From NCBI GenBank assembly GCA_003001795.1, contig PVNI01000001.1, positions 682,001 through 746,000 on the forward strand: 64,000 nucleotides of DNA, in the 5' to 3' direction. Below, in pieces: positions 33,968 through 39,553 of the stretch; positions within the stretch are counted from its first letter, which is position 1, and every line of letters starts with the position of its first letter. The notes beneath the pieces were generated by a model that worked only from the letters and a program-made list of their open reading frames with translations, made no database searches and was not told the DNA's origin. Source of the DNA: Actinomadura viridilutea (GTDB lineage: Bacteria; Actinomycetota; Actinomycetes; Streptosporangiales; Streptosporangiaceae). A program made the translations under genes and the position numbers.

Positions 33968-35739
33968 AGCTGGGCTCCCTGGGATGCTGCGGCGGCTGCC
34001 TCAGCCGCGCCGCCGTGGATGATCTGGGCGTTGCCGCCCACGGCCGAATTGTTGATGTCGACGTGTCCGCCCATGTTGAGGACGCTCGCGCTGATGATGG
34101 TCTCTGCGCGTTTTTTGAATGCCGACGTGTCGACGTTGTGTGCGGTGAGGAAGTCCTCGGTGGCCTCGAGGAGGCGAAGTTCGATGATCTTCAGTTGCTC
34201 TTCGATGGTCGGTCTGTCGAGGCTCGAATCCTTCCACTCGGCGGCCTTGTGCTCGCGGACGCTGAACGTGGAGGCGGTCAAGGGGCCATGACGATGCGTC
34301 GACTTGGCCTGGAGCATGGCGAATCCGGTGTGCAGGAGGATGAGCGGCGCCTTCGCGACGCGAAATGACCTCACCACGTGGTAGGGCAGGTCACACAGGC
34401 TGCGCAGAACCAGCCTTATGGGTGTGCCGTCGGTGTAGGGGCCTGATCCTGGTGAGTGGTATTCGGCGGGAGTTCGGGTCAGCGCGCAGGCCGCGAAGTC
34501 GAGGCAGAGTGAACGTCCCTGGATCGCGACCCTGAGAAAGACGGTGGTGACCAGCTCTCCGGACGAAGTGGTGCGGATTTCCAGGAAGTGGTGTGCGACA
34601 CCGGGCGGCGCGTCAATGATCCTTCTCATATGCTCCCGGCCGAAGTCGCCCGTGAGCAGGACGGGATCGGTGGTGATTTCGTCTTCGCAGACGAAAACGC
34701 GATCCGTCACCGAGTAGCCGGGCAGGTGGACGGGGTCGGCGGTGAGGCCGATCGGTTTCATCTTCCGTTTGAGATGCTCGACGAGTTCGTGTGCGTCGAA
34801 CGGCGGTGTCACGTGCTCCCGGTCGCTCATATCGGCTCTGCCCGAGCCATTGGCGCTGTGGCGGGGGAGGTGGTCGGGGAGAGGGGCAGCGGGTTTCAGC
34901 AGCTGGATGGTCAGTGGCGGCACCCAGCGATGAATCAGTTTGCCGCTGCCGACGAACATGCTGGGGGTGTCGGAGAGATCCAAGGACGGCAGTGTCTCGC
35001 TGTCATCCTTGGGCTTGGGGCGGCTGTACACCACGAGCGGGTGGAGTTGCTGGTCGTCGATCGCCTTCAGCCGCCTGCCAAGTCTCCTGGGGCGGACGGG
35101 ACCGCCTCGATGCAGCGCCGTCAGATGTCGTGCTCGCTGGACTTCTGCGAAGGCAACGGCGGCGGTGATGAGCAGCAGGAGCGGGAGCGCCGATGCCATC
35201 GCCTCCCGCAGCGAGAGTCCATACGCCCCCGCTGTCAGGGCGGTCACGATGACGGCGAGGAGACAGCCCCGGGCGCTCACGAGCAAGGTCCGCTTGTGCC
35301 GGCTCAGATCGTTGGTGTCATGGCGCGTCACGTCCCGCCTCAGCCAGTCGTCCAACTTCGTCTTGGTCGATTCCCTTAGGACGGTGGAGGCGGAGCGCAG
35401 CACCTGGCCCACGAGGTGCCAAAGGACCAACCCGCCGACGGCTGCGAAGAATGCCGGCGGTCGTACGGACCAGCCGCCGATGAGCACGGCGAGCACTGCG
35501 GCGTCCCTGAGCGCTTCCAGCCGCCATGCTCTCCACGCATGGGTCACGACGGGGACGACGTCGTATCCATAGGACGGTGGCACGCGTCGGCGCGGCGCGT
35601 TGTGGACTTGGGTGATCACGTCGTCGCGGAACTCCGGATCCAGGTACACGCCGGCGCACAGCGCCCGTGTCGTCTCATCGCCCCGGTGGGGCCGCGCAGC
35701 CCCCGGTTTCTTGATCAGCGAGACCTTGGATTCGCCCAC
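33964..35739 (-). CDS. Four-helix membrane protein with C-terminal amyloid-like motif (candidate sensor)
   Basis: Protein of 591 aa with no family I can name. The N-terminal cytoplasmic part is about 75 aa. Four hydrophobic segments (about 77-93, 96-114, 151-172, 177-200) form two hairpins. A soluble region of about 350 residues follows with mixed alpha/beta character. The last 40 residues contain LNMGGHVDINNSAVGGNA then QIIHGG, a Gly/Asn motif repeated at the N-terminus of the nucleosidase. The GTG at 35739 is preceded by TCTGGAGGCGCC. It is first in a two-gene operon divergent from the NrtR-like regulator. It probably senses a membrane or metabolite cue and seeds the effector; this role is inference. 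Confidence 0.75.
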   Translation of the reverse strand: MGESKVSLIKKPGAARPHRGDETTRALCAGVYLDPEFRDDVITQVHNAPRRRVPPSYGYDVVPVVTHAWRAWRLEALRDAAVLAVLIGGWSVRPPAFFAAVGGLVLWHLVGQVLRSASTVLRESTKTKLDDWLRRDVTRHDTNDLSRHKRTLLVSARGCLLAVIVTALTAGAYGLSLREAMASALPLLLLITAAVAFAEVQRARHLTALHRGGPVRPRRLGRRLKAIDDQQLHPLVVYSRPKPKDDSETLPSLDLSDTPSMFVGSGKLIHRWVPPLTIQLLKPAAPLPDHLPRHSANGSGRADMSDREHVTPPFDAHELVEHLKRKMKPIGLTADPVHLPGYSVTDRVFVCEDEITTDPVLLTGDFGREHMRRIIDAPPGVAHHFLEIRTTSSGELVTTVFLRVAIQGRSLCLDFAACALTRTPAEYHSPGSGPYTDGTPIRLVLRSLCDLPYHVVRSFRVAKAPLILLHTGFAMLQAKSTHRHGPLTASTFSVREHKAAEWKDSSLDRPTIEEQLKIIELRLLEATEDFLTAHNVDTSAFKKRAETIISASVLNMGGHVDINNSAVGGNAQIIHGGAAEAAAAASQGAQL

Positions 35740-35763
35740 GGCGCCTCCAGAGACCAGTTTTGG

Positions 35764-35812
35764 TAGGTCAGACCTTAAGTAGCCGAGTAGGTTTAGGTCA
35801 AGACGACCTTTA
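35764..35812. promoter_or_regulatory. Paired AGGTC/GACCT palindromes (candidate NrtR operators)
   Basis: Site 1 is AGGTC-A-GACCT at 35765-35775. Site 2 is AGGTC-N5-GACCT at 35795-35809, inside TTTAGGTC...GACCTTTA. Both lie in the 84-bp gap between the divergent membrane-protein and Nudix-regulator genes, so one repressor could control both. Confidence 0.6.
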
Positions 35813-35823
35813 GGGGGTGGGCG

Positions 35824-36573
35824 ATGGCGGACAGCCGGACTCGGAGAGATCGCGTGGGGGCTGCCGCGATCACCGTGGACTTGGTGATCTTCACTGTGCG
35901 GGACGATGAGCTGCATGTGCTGGTGATCGAGCGAGGCAAGGAGCCGTATCTGGGGCGGCTCGCTCTGCCCGGCGGGCACGTCCGGGACGACGAGACGCTG
36001 GACGAGGCCGCACTGCGGGAACTGGCCGAGGAGACCGGGCTGGACGGGCGCAAGCTCCACCTGGAGCAGTTGCGCGCGTACGGGGATCCGGGACGTGATC
36101 CAAGGGGCCGTGTCGTCACCGTCGCCTACCTTGCGTTGGGGCCGGACATGCCTCTGCCCGTTGCGGGCACGGACGCGCGGGCGGCGCGGTGGGTGCCGGT
36201 GCAGCCTTTGCTGGAGGAGTCCGCCGCACTGGCCTTCGACCACGGCGTTATCCTTCGCGAGGGGTTGGAGAGGGCCCGTTCGCGGCTGGAGTACACAACG
36301 GTGGCGGCTGCGTTCTGCCCTGAAACGTTCACCGTCGCCGACCTGCGGCGTGTGTACGAAGTGGTCTGGGGGGTTCGACTCGACCCCAGTAATTTCCGTC
36401 GCAAGGTGACGAGAGCGGAGCGGTTCCTCATCCCTACGGGGGAGCGCCGCACTCCCGGAACGGGGAGGCCTGCGGCCCTGTACCGACGCGGACCGGCCCA
36501 GTTGCTGCACCCGCCGCTGTTGCGTACGGGGGACGTTGCGCGGGCTCAGTCCACGGGGCCTGGGCTGCGCTGA
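35824..36573 (+). CDS. NrtR-type Nudix transcriptional regulator
   Basis: Protein of 249 aa. The N-terminal Nudix domain (about 15-150) has an intact box (GGHVRDDETLDEAALREL then AEETGL). The C-terminal winged helix (about 165-225) contains TFTVADLRRVYEVVWGV, PSNFRRKV and TGRPAALYR, as in NrtR repressors that sense ADP-ribose and control NAD metabolism. The ATG at 35824 follows AGGGGG. It is divergent from the membrane-protein/nucleosidase operon across twin palindromes, so it is probably autoregulatory and the operon's regulator. No NAD-biosynthesis gene is adjacent, which is unusual for NrtR. An ADP-ribose-hydrolysing enzyme is the alternative. Confidence 0.8.
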   Translation: MADSRTRRDRVGAAAITVDLVIFTVRDDELHVLVIERGKEPYLGRLALPGGHVRDDETLDEAALRELAEETGLDGRKLHLEQLRAYGDPGRDPRGRVVTVAYLALGPDMPLPVAGTDARAARWVPVQPLLEESAALAFDHGVILREGLERARSRLEYTTVAAAFCPETFTVADLRRVYEVVWGVRLDPSNFRRKVTRAERFLIPTGERRTPGTGRPAALYRRGPAQLLHPPLLRTGDVARAQSTGPGLR

Positions 36574-36926
36574 ACGGGAGGGGCCTCGGGAGATGTCATC
36601 GGTTGCTGGTGTGGGCTTCAGGGCGAGTTTCCCGGTGGGATGGCGAGTGGTCGAGATGTAGGGCGGGGGTCGGCTGGCGGAGGCGTGGTGACGACGTTGC
36701 TGCGCAGGCTCGAAAGCCCTGCTGGGAGTACTCGCCGCCGGGTGGTGGCGGGCGTGGCGTGGTTCTCAAGGGCGACGACGGGGTCGAACTATGGCGGTCT
36801 CGGTGGGGTTGGGCTGGGGAGGGGCGCCGGCGTGAGCGGCTGGGGCTTGGCTGTTCAGAGGCGTCGGGCTTCGTGACTGGCGGAGGGGGCCGCGCCGCCG
36901 TCTCAGAAGGCGCGGCAGTTATCGGT
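36574..36926. other. No gene recognised
   Basis: The 390 bp between the Nudix regulator and the second tRNA include several open frames, one running into the tRNA itself, but none has a ribosome site, normal codon bias or recognisable sequence. The stretch ends with the tRNA promoter. Confidence 0.6.
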
Positions 36927-36955
36927 TTGCGCGCCACCCTCAGGACCCATAAAGT
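36927..36955 (+). promoter_or_regulatory. Promoter of second initiator tRNA
   Basis: TTGCGC (36927-36932), a 17-bp spacer and TAAAGT (36950-36955) match the layout before copy 1. The following TTGAAGCGTCGACG resembles GAGAGCGTCGCCG there. Confidence 0.65.
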
Positions 36956-36966
36956 TGAAGCGTCGA

Positions 36967-37040
36967 CGCGGGGTGGAGCAGTTCGGTAGCTCGCTGGGCT
37001 CATAACCCAGAGGCCGCAGGTTCAAATCCTGCCCCCGCTA
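36967..37040 (+). tRNA. Initiator tRNA-fMet (CAT), copy 2
   Basis: Base-for-base identical to the tRNA at 27530-27603, including the unpaired first acceptor position, CAT anticodon and absence of an encoded CCA. It is flanked by its own promoter and a diverged copy of the terminator hairpin. Confidence 0.95.
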
Positions 37041-37048
37041 CTAGGTCA

Positions 37049-37086
37049 GAGGCTCTGTTCGCGGGCTCGCTCGCGGGCAGGGCCTC
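37049..37086 (+). terminator. Terminator of tRNA-fMet copy 2
   Basis: A 15-bp stem (37049-37063 with 37072-37086) contains three G-U wobbles. It is homologous in position and sequence to the perfect stem after copy 1; TTCGCATGTTCTCC follows. Confidence 0.65.
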
Positions 37087-37105
37087 TTCGCATGTTCTCC
37101 CAAGT

Positions 37106-37312
37106 GTGCTGGACGGCGGACTGAAGCAGCTCTGGCGTCGGCACCAGTTCGCTTCCGGCGAGCTTTCGCTCGCGCCCGACCTGGGCGTCGTGCGCGGTCG
37201 CGCCGACGGCTTGATCAACACCGGCGGGGAGAAGGTCGTGGCCTGCGAGGTCGCCGTGGTGCCGCCCCGCCACTTGGTCGTGCGCGACGTGGCGTGCTCT
37301 CGGCGGTTTTGA
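37106..37312 (+). pseudogene. Acyl-CoA synthetase C-terminal remnant
   Basis: From about 37196 the frame reads GRADGLINTGGEKVVACEV, matching the conserved C-terminal motif of AMP-forming acyl-CoA ligases (GRADDxINTGGENVxxxEVE), then VVPPRHLVVRDVACSRRF before a stop. The adenylation core and the final lysine domain are missing. It lies directly after the tRNA terminator. Confidence 0.6.
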
Positions 37313-37337
37313 GCGGGTGACCCGCTGAGGGGGCGCG

Positions 37338-37727
37338 GTGGTGCGTTCTTATGCTGGGGGCGTGCGGAAGGTTTGGGCGGGGGCGTTGTTGGACGCCGGG
37401 TGCGTGCTCGTCTTCGCGGCTGTCGGACGGGCGTCGCATGACGAGGCGGCGAGTCTGACGGGGCTGGCGGGCACGGCGTGGCCGTTCCTGGTGGGGCTGG
37501 CCGTCGGCTGGCTGGTGATGCGGGCGTGGCGGCGGCCGGAGGCGCTGGTGCCCGCGGGCGTCGGGAACGTGGCGTGCACCGTGGCGGTGGGCATGGCGCT
37601 GCGGGTGGTCTCGGGTCAGGGGACGGCGGTCGCGTTCATCGTGGTGGCGACGGTGTTCACCGCGTTGCTCCTGCTGGGATGGCGGCTCGTCGCGCGGATG
37701 GTGCGGCGGCCCGCGGTGAGCGGATAG
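37338..37727 (+). CDS. DUF3054 integral membrane protein
   Basis: Membrane protein of 129 aa with about four helices: GALLDAGCVLVFAAVGR, AWPFLVGLAVGWLVM, VACTVAVGMALRVV and AFIVVATVFTALLLLGW. These match the DUF3054 pattern, including LLDAxxVLxFAxxGRxSH at the N-terminus. The GTG at 37338 follows GAGGGGG; the GTG at 37362 is an alternative. The function is unknown. It precedes the lipid-metabolism cluster by about 100 bp. Confidence 0.82.
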   Translation: MVRSYAGGVRKVWAGALLDAGCVLVFAAVGRASHDEAASLTGLAGTAWPFLVGLAVGWLVMRAWRRPEALVPAGVGNVACTVAVGMALRVVSGQGTAVAFIVVATVFTALLLLGWRLVARMVRRPAVSG

Positions 37728-37833
37728 GACGTTCCGAAGCGCGGGACGTCCGTTTGCTGATCGTTTCGGTTGACGGGATGCCGCGGCGCTGGTGAAGTTA
37801 CCCCCGAGTTCGACTCGGTGGGAAAGGGACGTC

Positions 37834-39489
37834 ATGGCATCTGCCCTGCGGGACTGGCTGAACAAGCCGAACGCCGAGCGCGGCGTGCATCTGGCGACCG
37901 ATGACGGAGGCTGGGAGTTCCGCGACTACGGCGCGCTGGCCGCGGCGGCGCGGCGGACGGCGGGGGCGCTCGCCGAGGAGGGCGTCGGACCCGGCGACGT
38001 GGTGTGCGTCGTCCTGCCGACCGACTTCACGTGCGTGGAGACGTACTTCGGCGTGTGGGCGGCGGGCGCGACGGTGTGCCTGCTGACGCCGCCGCTGTTC
38101 CAGGACGGCGACGAGTACGTGGCGCACGTCGCGGCGATCCTGCGGCAGGCGCGGCCCACGCTGACCGTCGCGTCCGAGGACCTGGCGCCGCTGATCGGAC
38201 GGGCCATGGCGGACGCGGGGCTCGACGGGCGGCCGTGGATTCCCCGGCAGGCGCCGCGGGAGGCCGAGGTCCGGGAGGCGGGGGAGCTGGCGCTGCTGCA
38301 GTTCACCTCCGGGTCCAGCGGCGCGCCGCGCGGCGTGATGGTCACCTGGCGGAACCTGGAGGCGAACGTCGAGCTCATCAGCCGGACGGCCGGGTTCGGC
38401 GACGACGACACCGTGGCGTCCTGGCTGCCGCTGTACCACGACATGGGGCTGATCGGGTGCTTCATCACGCCGATCTCCCGGCAGTTCGAGCTGCGGCTGA
38501 TGCGGCCCGACCACTTCATCCGGGACCCGGCGCGGTGGCTGCGGTGCTTCGCGGAGGCCGAGCACACGGCGGCGCCTCCGTTCGCGTACGCCTACTGCGC
38601 GCGGCGGGTGAAGCCCGAGCAGCTCGAGGGCGTGGACCTGTCGGGCTGGCGCACCGCGATCATCGGGGCGGAGCCGATCGATCCGCACGCGCTGGAGTCC
38701 TTCGCCCGGCTGGTGGAGCCGTTCGGGTTCTCGCGGCACACGTTCACGCCCGCGTACGGGATGGCGGAGGCCACGCTGCTGATCACCGCGGACAACCGGC
38801 GGGAGGACCCGCTGGCGGTGCGGCCCGACCCGGAGTCGCTGGAGTTCGGACGGCCGGTGCGCATCCTCGACTCCCACACGCTGGGGCCCGCGTCCGTGGG
38901 CGCCAAGGCGGGCTGGGTGGTCGGCTGCGGCACGCCCCAGGAGGACGTGCCGGTGACGATCGTGGACGACGACGGCCGCCCGCTGCCCGAGGGGCACCTC
39001 GGGGAGATCGTCGTCGGGGGCGAGTCGGCGTGCGCCGGCTACTACGCGGGCGCCGAGGGCAAGTCGACGCGGTTCGAGAACGGGCTCGTCTACACCGGCG
39101 ACGCGGGCTTCTTCCACGAGGGCCAGCTGTTCGTGCTCGGCCGCATGGGCGACAGCATCAAGGTCCGCGGCCGGTCCGTGTACGTCGAGGACCTCGAGTC
39201 CAAGATCGCCGAGATGACCGGCCTGGGCAAGGGCCGGATCGTCGTGGTCGGCGTGCCCGGCGCCGGCAGGACGGGGCTGGCGGTGTTCGCCGAGACCAAC
39301 GACGCGCCGTGGGCGCCGGAGGTGCGCGAGCATCTGCGCCGCAGGCTCGGCGCCGACGTCGAGGTCACGATCGTGGTGGGCGGCGGCCTCATCCAGCGCA
39401 CGTCCAGCGGCAAGCCGCGCCGCCGTTACATGTGGGAACGGCTCCAGGCGGGGAAGATGCCCGGAGCGCGGATCGTCCCGCCGGCGTAG
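37834..39489 (+). CDS. Fatty-acyl-AMP ligase / acyl-CoA synthetase (FadD-FAAL type)
   Basis: AMP-forming ligase of 551 aa. The phosphate loop is LLQFTSGSSGAPRGVMVTW, the FAAL-like substrate region is WLPLYHDMGLIG, motif A5 is TPAYGMAEATL, A7 is VYTGDAGF and A8 is GRMGDSIKVRGRSVYVED. The C-terminal catalytic lysine lies in RTSSGKPRRRYMW. It activates fatty or related acids as acyl-adenylates, for transfer to CoA or a carrier; the FAAL-like motifs suggest the latter is possible. The ATG at 37834 follows GGAAAGGGAC. It is first in a run of lipid genes. Confidence 0.87.
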   Translation: MASALRDWLNKPNAERGVHLATDDGGWEFRDYGALAAAARRTAGALAEEGVGPGDVVCVVLPTDFTCVETYFGVWAAGATVCLLTPPLFQDGDEYVAHVAAILRQARPTLTVASEDLAPLIGRAMADAGLDGRPWIPRQAPREAEVREAGELALLQFTSGSSGAPRGVMVTWRNLEANVELISRTAGFGDDDTVASWLPLYHDMGLIGCFITPISRQFELRLMRPDHFIRDPARWLRCFAEAEHTAAPPFAYAYCARRVKPEQLEGVDLSGWRTAIIGAEPIDPHALESFARLVEPFGFSRHTFTPAYGMAEATLLITADNRREDPLAVRPDPESLEFGRPVRILDSHTLGPASVGAKAGWVVGCGTPQEDVPVTIVDDDGRPLPEGHLGEIVVGGESACAGYYAGAEGKSTRFENGLVYTGDAGFFHEGQLFVLGRMGDSIKVRGRSVYVEDLESKIAEMTGLGKGRIVVVGVPGAGRTGLAVFAETNDAPWAPEVREHLRRRLGADVEVTIVVGGGLIQRTSSGKPRRRYMWERLQAGKMPGARIVPPA

Positions 39490-39553
39490 AGCCTCGGTTG
39501 ACCGGCGTCGTCGGTGCGGACACGATGTCCGATGACGTGGGGAAAGGCCGACG

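Noticed and set aside
33964..35739. NLR/STAND NTPase as the partner of the nucleosidase
   Set aside because: No Walker A or B motif or repeat domain is visible in the membrane protein. The receptor, if it is one, is of another kind.
27604..36966. Integrated plasmid or prophage between the two tRNA genes
   Set aside because: There is no integrase, excisionase, replication or structural gene, and the duplicated tRNA includes its promoter and terminator rather than only a 3' att segment.
36603..36989. 128-codon plus-strand frame running into the second tRNA
   Set aside because: It overlaps the tRNA, has no ribosome site and low-complexity Gly/Arg/Trp content.
37798..39333. Long minus-strand frame opposite the acyl-AMP ligase
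   Set aside because: It is antisense to a gene with all ligase motifs intact; its residues are compositionally biased and without domains.
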